Assembly (NCBI GenBank): GCA_031216915.1
Contig: CM062289.1
Location: 57,850,577-57,914,576 of the forward strand
DNA length: 64,000 nucleotides
Source of the DNA: Pictodentalium vernedei
Taxonomy: Eukaryota > Mollusca > Scaphopoda > Dentaliida > Dentaliidae
Direction: 5' to 3'
Shown: in pieces, positions 1 to 10,667 of the stretch
How the letters are laid out: each line of letters opens with the position of its first letter
Numbering within the stretch: the first letter of the stretch is position 1
Made by a program: the position numbers and the translations under genes
Notes under the pieces: generated by a model
The model's input: the letters and a program-made list of their open reading frames with translations, nothing else
Databases searched by the model: none
What the model was told of the DNA's origin: nothing

Positions 1-3000
1 TTGTTATATCAATATACCCTCAGATATGATCGATAGAAGGTCAAGGTCACCAATTTCAAGGTCAAGGTCACCCCGCACGGGCACCCCGATAAAGGCAAAA
101 TGATCGAGGGTCAATATACCCGCACATATGAAATTTTAGCCCAATCGGCACAGCTATTTTCGACATAAAATGTGAAGGTCTCCAATTTCAAGATCAAGGT
201 CACCCCGCACGGTCACTCCAATAAAGTCAAAATGATCGATGGGTCAATATACCCACACATATGAAATTTTAGCCCGATCGGACCAGCCGTTTTCGAAATA
301 AAAGGTCAAGGTCACAATTTCAAGGTCACGGTCACTCCGCACGTCAAAATGATCGATAGGTCAATATACCCGCCCATATTAAATTTTATCCCGATCGGCC
401 CGGCCGTTTTCGAAATTTAAGGTCAAGGTCACCAATTTCAAGGTCAAGGTCACCCCGCATAGGCACCCCAGTAAAGTCAAAATGATCGATGGGTCAATAT
501 ACCCACACATATGAAATATTAGCCCGATCGGCCCAGCCTTTTTCGAAATAAGAGGTCAAGGTCACCAATTTCAAGGTTACCCCGCATGTCAAATGATCGA
601 TGGGTCAATATACCTGCCCATATGAAATTTTAGCCTGATCGGCCCAACCGTTTTCGAAATAAAAGGTCAAAGTCACCAATTTCAAAGTCAAGGTCACCCG
701 CACGAGCACCCCGATAAAGTCAAAATGATCGATGGGTCAATATACCCGCACATATGAAATTTTAGCCCGATCAACCCAGCCGTTTTCAAAATAAAAGGTC
801 AAGGTCACCAAGTTCAAGGTCACCCTGCACGTCAAAATGACCGATGGGTCAATATACCCACACATGAAATTTTAGCCCGATCGGCCCAGCTGTTTTCGAA
901 ATTAAAGATCAAGGTCACCTATTTCAAGGTCAAGGTCACCCCGCACGTCAAAATGATCGATGGGTCAATATACCCACACATATGAAATTTTAGCCCAATC
1001 GGCCCAGCCATTTTCGAAATAAAAGGTTAAAGTCATCACCTTTAAAACAAAAACACGGCCACGGCACCCATCCCATGTTACTCGCAGGGACGAATTACCT
1101 CCGTGTACAAAATTTGAGATCGATCGGTCGAGAAACGGAGGAGTTCACCCAGAACAAAGATAGAGAGAGAGATAGAGATATTGATACAGACATTCGCATT
1201 TATATATAAGACTAGCGGGTGATACCCGGCGTTGCACGGTAGAAGATGGTTATATTAGCCGTTTTCGAAATAGAAGGTCAAGGTCACCAATTTTAAGGTC
1301 AAGGTCACCCCGCACGGGCAACCCGAAGAAGTCAAAATGATCGATGGGTCAATATACCCGCACATATGAAATTTTAGCCCAATCGGCCCAGCCGTTTTCG
1401 AAAAATAAAAGGTCAAGGTCACCAATTTCAAGGTCAAGGTCACCCCGCACGGGCACCACGATAAAGTCAAAATGATCGATGGGTCAATATACCCGCACAT
1501 ATGAAATTTTAGCCCGATTGGCCCAGCCATTTTCAAAATAAAAGGTCAAGGTCAAGGTCACCTGCACGTCAAAATGACCGATGGTTCAGTGTACCCACAC
1601 ATATGAAATTTTAGCCTGATCGGCCCAGCCGTTTTCGAAATAGAAGGTCAAGGTCACCAATTTCAAGGTCAAGGTCACCCCACACGTCAAAATGATCGAT
1701 AGGTCAATATACCTGCCCATATGAAATTTTAGTCTGATCGGCCCAGCAGTTTTCGAAATAAAAGGTCATGGTCACCAATTTCAAGCTCAAGGTCACCCCA
1801 CAGACATCCCAGTAAAGTCAAAATGATCGATGGGTCAATATACCCACACATATGCAATTTAGCCCGATCGGACCAGCCGTTTTGGAAATAAAAGGTCAAG
1901 GTCACCAATTTCAAGGTCAAGGCCACTCCGCACGTCAAAATGATCGAAGGTCAATATACCCGCCCATATTAAATTTTAGCCCGATCGGCACAGCCGTTTT
2001 CGAAATTTAAGGTCAAGGTCACAATTTCAAGGTCAAGGTCATCCCGCACAGGCACCCCAGTAAAGGCAAAATGATCGATGGGTCAATATACCCACACCTA
2101 TGAAAATTTAGCCCGATCGGCCCAGCCGTTTTCGAAATAAAAGGTCAAGGTCACCAATTTCAAGGTTACCCCACATGTCAAATGATCGATGGGTCAATAT
2201 ACCCGCCCATATGAAATTTTAGCCTGATCGGCCCAACCATTTTCGAAATAAAAGGTCAAAGTCACCAATTTCAAAGTCAAGGTCACCCGCACGAGCACCC
2301 CGATAAAGTCAAAATGATCGATGGATCAATATACCCGCACATATGGAAATTTTAGCCCGATCGGCCCAGCCGTTTTCAAAATAAAAGGTCAAGGTCACCC
2401 TGCACGTCAAAATGACCGATGGGTCAATATACCCACACATGAAATTTTAGCCCGATCGGCCCAGCCATTTTCGAAATTAAAGGTCAAGGTCACCAATTTC
2501 AAGGTCAAGGTCACCCCGCACGGCAAAATGATCGATGAGTCAATATACCCACTCATATGAAATTTTAGCCCGATCGGCCCAGCCATTTTCGAAATAAAAG
2601 GTTAAAGTCATCAATTTCAAGGTCAAGGTCACCCCTCACGGCCACGGCACCCATCCCATGTTACTCGCAGGGACGAATTACCTCCGTGTACAAAATTTGA
2701 TATCGATCCGTCAAGAAACGGAGGAGTTCACCCAGAACAAGGATAGAGAGAGAGATAGAGATATTGATCGAGACATTCGCATTTATATATAAGACTAGCG
2801 GGTGATAGCCGGCGTTGCACGGTAGAAGATGGTTATATTAGCCGTTTTCGAAATAGAAGGTAAAGGTCACCAATTTCAAGGTCAAGGTCACCCCGCACGG
2901 ACAACCCGAAGAAGTCAAAATGATCGATGGGTCAATATACCCGCACATATGATATTTTAGCCCAATCGGCCCAGCCGTTTTCGAAAAATAAAAGGTCAAG

Positions 3001-3061
3001 TTCACCAATTTCAAGGTCAAGGTCACCCCGCACGGGCACCCCGACAAAGTCAAAATGATCG
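1..3061. repeat. Tandem array of about 110-135 bp units with 1583-bp higher-order duplication
   Basis: Units repeat the phrases AAAATGATCGATGGGTCAAT, GAAATTTTAGCCCGATCGGC and AAGGTCAAGGTCACC about 20 times. A non-repeat block (1055-1255; second copy 2638-2838) contains an AGAG/ATAG run and GGTGATACCCGGCGTTGCAC; its landmarks are exactly 1583 bp apart, so the array is itself duplicated at a larger scale. The left edge lies outside the window. The right edge breaks at 3060 inside a unit and passes into the same GAGAGATAGA tail. Minus-strand open frames here are by-products of the low stop density of the unit. Confidence 0.93.
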
Positions 3062-3478
3062 AGAGAGAGAGAGATAGATACAGACATTCGCATTTATATA
3101 TTAGATAACATACTGTTTCGAGTTATGGGTGCTTTATTAACATGACACAATGCATGTTTGTTAATTTTTGGCATCTTATGAGGTAAACCCATTTAAAAAT
3201 GTAATAAATAATTGCCGGTTTCATTTCACTCGTCACAGCATTCTCCCTACCAAGCCCAGCCAAATAGTATTCGAGATAGATAGGTTTTTTTGCCCTGGTC
3301 AATGGCGGAGGCGGAGGGGAGTCTGAATTACACAGCAGCCATCAAGTCCCATATTAGCCATATACTATGTATATGTTTCAAAGTGGTCCAAGTAATGTTC
3401 AGTAGTATTTGTACTCTGTTTAGAGTTCCACAATGTCCAGTACAATGTTACTATAGAATTTAAAATGGGGATAACAGG
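3062..3478. other. Unassigned stretch right of the array
   Basis: After a short GAGA/TAGA run with the CATTCGCATTTATATA phrase from the array block, I see no coding potential, terminal repeat or RNA gene. Confidence 0.5.
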
Positions 3479-3605
3479 AAGACAGCCAATCTGGCTATGT
3501 TATTCCCCACAATAAACATATGTGTTTTCATGTAATTTTATCATTGTCATTATTGTTTATTATTGTGTTTATGTTTTATTGTGAAATAAAGAATCAATCA
3601 ATCAA
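3479..3605 (+). mobile_element. LINE 3' end remnant
   Basis: The segment contains GACAGCCAATCTGGCTATGT and ends in AAATAAAGAATCAATCAATC. The minus-strand LINE at 48404-52419 has the same GACAGCCAATCTGGCTATGT in its 3' region and a similar AATAAAGAATCTGAATC tail, so this is a 5'-truncated copy of the same or a sister family in the opposite orientation. No reverse transcriptase sequence is left. Confidence 0.75.
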
Positions 3606-4693
3606 TCACTCTCCGCGAAGCAACGTGCGATAAATTTGAACAAGTTCGCATTCAGGTCGACGTCACCAAAGGTCAGCTTGCATGTAGTTCCACTATAGGT
3701 GTAAATTTTAACTACTGAAATCCCATTGCTGGCGTGTTCATCACGGTTGGTGAAAAAGATAAAATTTATGTCCTAGGCTTTTCATATATAGGAGAACAGG
3801 TAATTATGGTGTAAAATCGTTCTTGAATCCGAGCAGTGAACTATTGTCTATGCAGTTAATGTATAGAGAACAGATTTTAGATAAAAATTGCAGTGGCGAA
3901 AATCGCAGATTCATAATCAGAAACTTGTAAAAGGTGTACTTTGAAAAAAAGCATATGATAAATATGATAAAACCATTTTTTTTCAATTTGTACAAGTTTG
4001 TTTTGTTTGTTTTTTTTTTTAAGGGGGGTGGGGGGGGTTGGGGAGGGTTGTGTCTTTTTTTATGTTTTTTTTTGTTGTTGTTTAGCATATCATGAATATG
4101 ATAAAACTATTTTTTTGATTTGTACAAGTTTAATTGGGTTTTTTTTTAATTTATTCAAGTTTTTTTTTTTGAGCTGTGAGTGGGGTGGGTGGGAGTGGGG
4201 GTGGATGTTGTTGGGGTTTTTTTGGTTGTTGTTTTTTATTTCCAAACAAAATTAATTGATTTAAAAAGCTTTTTTTCTTGTCAACACAGGACATATTTTC
4301 AGCCTCAAACAATTTTCCTCGTTTTTCCTACTCTCGCATTTTGCCCCTGTTGTCACAATCATTTTCGTCAATGCCATTTCCGTCTTAAAATTTTCTTTTT
4401 TAAGATTAACTTACTGGTAGTGTTCCATTCCTACTTCACTCAACCCTGTCCAGAATGCCGGATTGAAGAAAGCTGATATCTATAAAAGAATATTGGTACG
4501 GATCATAAATAACTGGAAAAAATATACAATCAGAAACATCCACTCCAAATTTGGTTCCAAATAGAACCAAAACCCATTGAAGAACCGAAACAAACGAGTC
4601 TTCATGTGATCTAGAACCAGGCATTTTCATATAGAGTTGCTTGTCTTGTTTATATGAAAAAATTGACATTGTCGCTCAACTTAACTCTTTACC
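3606..4693. other. Unassigned intronic/flanking DNA with T- and G-rich simple sequence
   Basis: Positions 3975-4240 are dominated by T runs and G-rich patches (GGGGGGTGGGGGGG). The open frames over them are low-complexity. Nothing else is recognised. Confidence 0.5.
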
Positions 4694-4695
4694 TA

Positions 4696-4995
4696 CAGTT
4701 AAAACTGAAATGCGCACAAATAGCACGTTGATCTGCGCGTTAATGCACGCGTTATGGCCATAGTAAAGCTATCAAATTCTGTCCATATGGCCTGTGCACA
4801 AGCAATGTTTCAGCCAATGGACCTCCGGGTAACCCGGAGGTCCATTGGCAGAAACATTGCATGTGTTTGCTGTGAGTAACCAGGAGAACTTGCCGTGCTT
4901 TGGATGCCATTCGATATGACAATTGCGCGCAATTCCAACTCGCAATTAAGCCTAGATAAGCGCACTATTCGTGAGAGGACTTCTAGTTTTAACTG
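4696..4995. mobile_element. Tc1/mariner-like MITE with central palindrome
   Basis: The 300-bp element starts CAGTTAAAACT and ends AGTTTTAACTG, is flanked by TA at 4694-4695 and 4996-4997, and carries a foldback near 4806-4857 (AATGGACCTCCGGG then CCCGGAGGTCCATT). CAGT...ACTG ends with a TA duplication are typical of Tc1/mariner elements. The same palindrome core sits in the element at 8828-9083. It has no coding capacity. Confidence 0.85.
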
Positions 4996-5317
4996 TAAAG
5001 AATCGGTGGTAGCCAAGGGCGTAATTCTGATATTGTGCGCTTTAGATAAGGGCTAACGCATGCGTGATGGGACAACTGAAAACTTGTTTCTGACGTTGCT
5101 TCGTCGCCATTTTAAAACTAGAACATGGTGCAGCCTTATATTTTACAGTTTATACAATGCCCAGAAGCCTTGACAGTCCAGTAAACTTGACAGAATGAAG
5201 AACCAAAACATGTGTATGTTTGGTTCCATATAACCAAATTTTGTTCCCCTACAGGAAATACTGAAGAACCAACATTTCTCTGTGTGTAACACTGCAATTA
5301 ATTAGTTAGTTAGTGGG

Positions 5318-5522
5318 GTTTAACGACACTTTCGACAGCCAGGGTCACCTCGTGTCGGACAGTTTTACGGTTGGAGAAAGCCTGACAACCACCGAACAAC
5401 AGCAAGCAACTATCAGGCTCACCATCATACTAACTCCACGCAAGCAGGATTAGCATTGGTTGAAGACAAGTGCACCATCGACGTGCTGTCCTCATTGGTA
5501 CACAACGCCACCGTACCCCCGA
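5318..5522 (-). mobile_element. SINE body fragment, minus orientation
   Basis: The segment reads GGGGTTTAACGACACTTTCG, then TGTCGGACAGTTTTACGG, and later GGTTGAAGACAAGTGCACC. This is the reverse complement of the body and tail of the SINE seen complete at 44440-44765. The tRNA-related head is missing. A transposase remnant begins directly after it. Confidence 0.85.
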
Positions 5523-6021
5523 CGAACGTTACGCCAATAACTGTGCACGTAAAGTTGATCGTTTTGGTGGCGGTAGTGTTATGGCGTGGGCTGGCATTAA
5601 TCATGCTGCCCGGACAACACCTGTTCGAGTGGAGAGTAATCTAACCGGTAGCGTTTCAGAGATGAAATCCTATCACGTCACGTTGTCTGAGCATTCATCC
5701 AATGGTGGCCTCTTTCAACATGTCACTACTCGACTAGATGTTGCACGTGTTTGCAAAGCATTTCTTCAACAAAACAATATTCCTACTCTTCCCTTGCCAG
5801 GACGTTCATCTGACTCATCCCCCATTGAACACTTTTGCAATGAGCTTGATCGCCGCATACGTCAGAGACAGCAGACACCACAGACACTCGCGGAACTCTT
5901 TCCGGCACTACAAGAGGAGTGTCAGAACATTCCACAGCGAATAATTCAGACTATGGTAGCATATATGGGTCGACGTTGCCACGTCGTTATCACTGTTCAT
6001 GATGGTATTACACGGTATTGA
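5523..6021 (+). pseudogene. Tc1-like transposase C-terminal remnant
   Basis: The translation in the +1 frame of 5470-6021 shows RFGGGSVMAWAGI early, SSPIEHFCNELDRRIRQR with the third catalytic Glu, and the usual ending GRRCHVV...ITRY. The N-terminal DNA-binding part and first catalytic Asp are absent, and the usual QDNARPH block is not recognisable, so catalysis is impossible. It is related to the copies at 16018-16406 and 40628-41792, although too decayed to be certain of the same subfamily. Replaced at its 5' side by the minus-strand SINE. Confidence 0.8.
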
Positions 6022-6199
6022 CTTTCCTCAGTTGTCAATGCAGTCATGTTTATGTTTGTTAATGATGTTTCACGTTTGCTTGTGTTTATGCCATTTGCAG
6101 AGTGATGTTGCTACTTCCCTGTTTACCACAAATTATCTGTTTATAGTGTGAGAACTTCCAATACAATCTAGTGGAATTTCGATGTATAGTTTCTTATTT

Positions 6200-6946
6200 T
6201 GAAGAGTATATTTACTGCAAGAGAGGACATTCATCAAATTTTAGTTAACTGAATAAACCCTTCAATGGCAGATTTATCACTGTCAGTGTTGATATGCAAA
6301 AAAAAAAACAGAGTTTCACTACACACTAAAAACTAAAGTGTTAAAACTGACACTTTCAAGGTGTTAAACCCATTCTAACTCTTAGGGTTTGATTTTAACA
6401 CTCAAAGTGCAATGCTTTAAGCACTTAGACATTACAATCGCCAGACATCTGAAACTTGAATGGATGGCACTTCCCAAGTTCCCATGTGTCTAGCATTGGT
6501 GGTTCTTCCAGAATCGTCCATAATTTGATTTGCGCTTGGTGGGTACATAATTAAAAGGGCAGAACGCAGATGACGAGGATCAGGCTCGAGAGTTTGAGCC
6601 TGATCCACGTCATCTGCGTTGTTTCATTTTAAGTGTCGCGACATTACACTTGTCTGTCAAGTGGTATTATTGTCAACGCCTATCAAGTTCTGGGATATCT
6701 ACACTTGAACAAAGTGCTAGTTCAGCACTTAGTAAGTGTTAAATACAGCACTTCAAGTGTAGTTTTTAACACTTTAGTTTTTAGCGTGTACACCAGCTTT
6801 CAAAATCTAAGAAATTATTTTGCCTGATATTGTTTATATTTATTGCATCGCGATACCCGGGGAACAACTCTACGTATTGAATCGTGAATAATGTATCGTG
6901 GTTTAAGCATATCACGATTAATCATTTCAGCTCTACTCTTGACAAT
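6200..6946 (+). mobile_element. hAT-like non-autonomous repeat, copy 1 (interrupted by a MITE)
   Basis: The flanks of the MITE at 6322-6788 align with the continuous copy at 8225-8486: TTAACTGAATAAACCCTTCA / TTAACTCAATAATCCATTTA, then ATTTATATTTAT, then CGTGAATAATGTATCGTGG / CGTGAGCAATGTATCGCGG. It ends CGATTAATCATTTCAGCTCTA, a degraded form of the CGATTAATCGCTGCAGCCCTA end of copy 2. Ends like GCAGCCCTA are common in hAT elements; no left end or target duplication was found. Confidence 0.65.
6322..6788. mobile_element. Foldback MITE family M1, copy 1
   Basis: 467 bp, starts CACACTAAAAACTAAAGTG, ends CACTTTAGTTTTTAGCGTG, flanked by TA at 6320-6321 and 6789-6790. The centre (about 6570-6625) is a palindrome around GATCAGGCTCGAGAGTTTGA. 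Full-length sister copies are at 16409-16862 and 21125-21579. The host repeat has an uninterrupted paralogue at 8225-8486, which independently supports the ends. Confidence 0.93.
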
Positions 6947-7139
6947 GCTATAGTAGGCTCTGTTAATACCTTATGAGCTCGTTCCAAGGAGGGGGTCACA
7001 TGATCTAGTTTTGTTTAAATTTTTGAAAATTATTTTTTCATCTGCTGAAATTGTATATTACGTGGCCACATGCAGATGATTCCTTGGGTAAAGGATAATA
7101 ATATTCATTTGGTGCTACAGTTAAAAAGCTCAAGGCATC

Positions 7140-7268
7140 TTGGAAATTAAATTGTGGGTAAATAAATAATGACGATAAACCGATATTTTTGTAATTACAT
7201 CGGTATTCAATCGATACTGGTTTGAATACCGGTGTATATCGGTGTATCGATATATCGTGCAGCCCAAC
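7140..7268 (+). repeat. hAT-like terminal fragment
   Basis: It contains ATCGGTATTCAATCGATACT, CGGTGTATATCGGTGTATCG and ends TATCGATATATCGTGCAGCCC, a pattern seen at hAT-type element ends. A similar end, TATCGATATATCGCGGAGCCC, lies at 7883-7903. No matching opposite end or duplication was found. Confidence 0.45.
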
Positions 7269-7365
7269 AAAGTAGTGAGAGGTACATTTACTCAAAGATC
7301 AGATGACACCCTCTGAGTACGGTCGAGCTCAAGTGTGACCATACACCTGTTATCTTCATCCCCGA

Positions 7366-7498
7366 ATGAATGAATGAATGAATGATTGATTGAATGAATG
7401 AATGAATGAATGAATGAATGAATGAATGAATGAATGAATGAATGAATGAATGAATGAATGAATGAATGAATGAATGAATGAATGAATGAATGAATGAA
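7366..7498. repeat. (AATG)n microsatellite
   Basis: About 33 tandem AATG units with few interruptions. The minus-strand open frame of alternating IHSF residues here is translation of the microsatellite, not a protein. Confidence 0.98.
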
Positions 7499-7529
7499 AT
7501 TTTTAACAATATGCCGACATATAAACACA

Positions 7530-7906
7530 CATACATACACAGCACGACATGCGCGTGTGAATGGGTTAGTCGATATGGCACGTAAGCCAGCGTGGGAGGA
7601 TAGAACGAGAGGCCACAGGCCACGAGTTTTATCCTTCTGTGATGGCACATGTGCCATATCGATTAAACCCATTCATAAATGCGTGTCCTTCTGTGTTTAT
7701 TACAGGCCTTCACGTCCATAAAAAACAACTATTAGAAGGTCACTCAGCAATTCATTTGACAACATCAACAAAAAGAACATATTTTATCGCCAACCAAATT
7801 TGCGAGGGTAACGCGTGTTACTATTTAACCCCCGGGGTTCCAATGTGTTCTATTTGCCTAATGGCTCTGTATATCTGTGTATCGATATATCGCGGAGCCC
7901 TACAAC
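7530..7906. repeat. Foldback repeat family F1, copy 1, with downstream shared segment
   Basis: 7536-7706 is an imperfect palindrome: GTGTGAATGGGTTAGTCGAT ... GCCATATCGATTAAACCCAT. From 7720 to 7850 it continues with AGAAGGTCACTCAGCAATTC and CGCCAACCAAATTTGCGAGG. The same order recurs at 19512-19860, so the whole 370-bp segment is a dispersed repeat. Confidence 0.8.
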
Positions 7907-8162
7907 ATGAATAACAATTCAGTGTGCACGATACAATATGTATCATGATAAACGTGATCTCTCTTGACATACAACTACATATGTCAGTTACTTTGGTGAC
8001 TACATGCATTCCTTTCCAATAGCTTACTTGCACTACAAATTAGAATGCACTCTTTAAACAATAGGTAACTTCTCAGTGTGATAACCCATGACATTAATTA
8101 ATGATTCTATGACCCATTTCCGGTGTGTTTTTCCTCTCAGAAAATATGTTCTAAACATTCAA

Positions 8163-8222
8163 TCCCTTATAGCTTGTTTGACAGAGCTCATTGAGCTCTG
8201 TCAAACAAGATATAATGGATTA
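8163..8222. repeat. Short palindrome (TTGTTTGACAGAGCTC family)
   Basis: GCTTGTTTGACAGAGCTCAT is followed by its near-perfect inverted copy GAGCTCTGTCAAACAAG. The same palindrome is the core of the element at 43917-44346. Confidence 0.9.
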
Positions 8223-8224
8223 AT

Positions 8225-8486
8225 CAAATAAATATTTACTACAATAGAGGGAATTCACCAAATTTTGGTTAACTCAATAATCCATTTAATGGCATATTTA
8301 TCACTATCAATGTTGGTATGCAAAAACAGGTTTTCTCTGAACTAGTTTTCAAAACGCTAGAAGTTGTTTTACCTGATTTTATTTATATTTATCGTATCAC
8401 GATACATAGTGAACAACGATACATAGTGAATCGTGAGCAATGTATCGCGGTTCAAGCATACCATGATTAATCGCTGCAGCCCTAGT
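8225..8486 (+). mobile_element. hAT-like non-autonomous repeat, copy 2 (uninterrupted)
   Basis: This is the empty-site paralogue of 6200-6946. The site that carries the M1 MITE in copy 1 reads continuously here (about 8335-8350). It ends CGATTAATCGCTGCAGCCCTA-like at 8486. Confidence 0.7.
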
Positions 8487-8594
8487 AACCACCACCTTAA
8501 ACAATGTCAAACAGCCATGGTAATATACAGAAACATATCTATCATTTCTTCTGATATAATTTAGCTAAAATAAGAAAACAACTTTAAAACTCAC

Positions 8595-8773
8595 CATACT
8601 TAACAAAACATTATTTTCTTCCAGTGAATGAATGCTGGTTAATCTAGATGACATATTGTAGCAGTAATCCCTAGCATCATACCATGATAGATAGGCTTTC
8701 GGTCCAAAGTCAGAACTAGAGTAATAGCATGATCCATTGTAAAACCTCCATTTATTGTTTGGGCAGTGCAAAG
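8595..8773 (-). CDS. C-type lectin gene, exon 6 of those visible: start of second CTLD
   Basis: The 179-bp exon lies between an acceptor (GTTACAG, AG at 8775-8774) and donor (GTGAGT at 8594). It reads HCPNNKWRFYNGSCYY, SWYDARDYCYNMSSRL and SIHSLEENNVLLSM, the N-terminal half of a long-form CTLD: the first disulfide pair, the W/A-R-x-Y-C helix and the 'S-I-H-S-x-E-E' strand. Phase 1 at its start fits the donor of the 45-bp exon at 16928. It ends in phase 0. The WIGL and WND-type exons of this domain are not found to the left, so they should lie outside the window. Many such proteins are secreted or membrane lectins in immunity or adhesion; the ligand is unknown. Confidence 0.9.
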
Positions 8774-8827
8774 CTGTAACATAAAGGTGGTTTATTTCGT
8801 GAACTCTAAATTACTAGCTAAATATAC

Positions 8828-9083
8828 AGTACATGGAGAGTGGATTGTAACTAAATCACCCACGGAGTGGAGTTATCACCCATGCTATAACTTCCAAATT
8901 TTGTACATATCGACAAAAAACACAAGCAATGTTTCAGCCAATGGACCTCCGGGTATAACCCGGAGGTCCATTGGTTGAAACTTTGCTTGTGCTGGTTATG
9001 CTTTGCAACAAATTTGCAATTATTGCTTGGGTGGAATCTCCACTCTGTGGGTGATTTAGTGATAATACACTCTCCACATACTG
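8828..9083. mobile_element. Tc1/mariner-like MITE with long inverted ends
   Basis: 256 bp, starts CAGTACATGGAGAGTGG and ends CACTCTCCACATACTG with TA on both sides (8826-8827, 9084-9085). The arms match for about 58 bp, including AAATCACCCAC(G/A)GAGTGGAG. The centre holds the CAATGGACCTCCGGG palindrome shared with 4696-4995. Confidence 0.9.
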
Positions 9084-9213
9084 TAAATGTCAGAATACTA
9101 TTTTTTATTCATTATTCATACGTCAACCAAGAATATTAAGCCTTGCAAGATTTGGGAATCGCTTCACACAGGTGGATAAAAAAAAAATATATTTTCACAC
9201 TTGCAAATGAAAA

Positions 9214-9740
9214 TAGGGCGGTCACGATTAATCGATTGTTGATCGGTCACGGCGAAATCGATTAGTATTTTTCGTTGTCGAATAATCGGTAAATTGTATC
9301 CCGTTTTAGATGTTTAATAATTAAAAGAAAATTTGATGAAAAAACTATTGTTTCTAAAGGTAAAGAGTTAAGAACATCTATGTTAAGCCCCAAGAAGTCG
9401 TTGGAAGCATTTGTCTTCCATGTACATTCATCAAAGCTTTGATGTTCTGAATTTTTGAACCGTCAGTGTAATAATCAAGACCGATCGGCAGTTGCGAAGT
9501 TCGCAACTGCCAACCGGTCTTGATTATTACACTGACGGTTCAAAAATTCAGAACATCAAAGCTTTGAATGCCCCTAAAAGTTGATCGTCTTCGTTGTTTA
9601 CTTGAGGTAGGTCAGCTGACTTGAACTTCATTTTTATCGACTTCAAAGAGAGGGAGAGGGGTGGGGGTCATCTAGGTACGATTAATCGATTATTTGCGAC
9701 GATTAATCGATTCCTAAAGTGAAAAATCGTGACAGCCCTA
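9214..9740. mobile_element. hAT-like non-autonomous element with 8-bp target duplication
   Basis: The ends are TAGGGCGGTCACGATT and (reverse complement of the right end) TAGGGCTGTCACGATT. The flanks are the perfect 8-mer AATGAAAA at 9206-9213 and 9741-9748. Both sides carry ATTAATCGATT. The interior (about 9427-9568) is a palindrome of roughly 140 bp with arms through GTCAGTGTAATAATCAAGAC. An 8-bp duplication and this type of end are hallmarks of hAT transposition; there is no coding region. Confidence 0.95.
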
Positions 9741-9748
9741 AATGAAAA

Positions 9749-10239
9749 GCTCCGTCTCAATATATACCAGATATCCAAATCTGTACACAGTTAAAGTGGA
9801 GGAGAAATCGTCCAATTCACGATTTATTTATTTTTATTTATTATTATTTTAAAGCTCGACAAATAATCAATTTTTGATCTTTCATCAGAAAATGTCACCT
9901 TCTCCTAATCAACTGGCCCAATTTCAATATATTTGTTATGAGTGGTGGTGGAGTAAGGGAAATGAAGCTGCTTTCCTCTGCGGGGTGGGAGTGCGGAAAA
10001 AAATCTTTCTAATTGTTTTTTGTAAAATCTCTTCTTCCATCGATTAATACGGTAATTTGAAATTCTGTTTTCTTCTGAGGTATTGAGTAAAGTTTGCTAA
10101 AAAGACGTTTGACAGCAACATTTGTGGTCGCTATGGGAGGAGTACGAATTCGAACCCCACCAATATTGTCCAGCATTTTGGAAGCCAATATGCGTTTGTG
10201 ACATGTACTTGATTTCTGCACAAAATTAGCCAGAACACT
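9749..10239. other. Unassigned intronic stretch
   Basis: A/T-rich DNA with no recognised gene or repeat end. Confidence 0.5.
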
Positions 10240-10495
10240 GGTGAGCACGATGACGCTGTGTACTAAGGCGTACTGCACGTCGATGGTGCGCATGTCTTCA
10301 ACCAATCTAACCCTGCCTGTGCCGCGGTGCAGAGTTCAGAGTTACGATGTTGGGGAGCTGACAGCTGCTCGTCGTTGCTCGGTGGTTCTCTCCGGGTACT
10401 CCGGCTTCCTCCACCCGTAAAACTGTAACGGTCACGATATGACCCTAGCTGTTAATGTGTCGTTAAACCCAAAATAAAAAAAAAAAAAAAAAAAT
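10240..10495 (+). mobile_element. SINE body copy with poly(A)
   Basis: It carries CTGTGTACTAAGGCGTACTG, TGTCTTCAACCAATCTAACC, TTGCTCGGTGGTTCTCTCCG and AATGTGTCGTTAAACCCAAA then an A run of about 18. It matches the body of the SINE at 44440-44765 but lacks the tRNA-like head. Confidence 0.88.
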
Positions 10496-10667
10496 CAGCC
10501 CTGGAAGTTACCTCTGGTTGATATCTCGGCCGATATGACCAAATAATAACCTCTAAATATAAAAATCCACAGCTACAGGTGACTTTTAACAGTTTTCCTT
10601 TAACCCTTTGACGACGAAAGGCCATTTTACGGTCCAGGAACATGATACATAATAATTTCATTAAATG

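Noticed and set aside
1255..3053. Minus-strand open frames with repeated MCGYIDPSIILT and LTLKLVTLTFYF phrases
   Set aside because: They follow the tandem repeat unit, not gene structure; every unit yields the same phrase and no start or domain is conserved.
7288..7672. Open frames of alternating IHSF residues
   Set aside because: Translation of the (AATG)n microsatellite.
1..8594. Remaining exons of the second CTLD
   Set aside because: I looked for the WIG-coding pattern on the minus strand and found none with fitting splice sites; they are probably outside the window.
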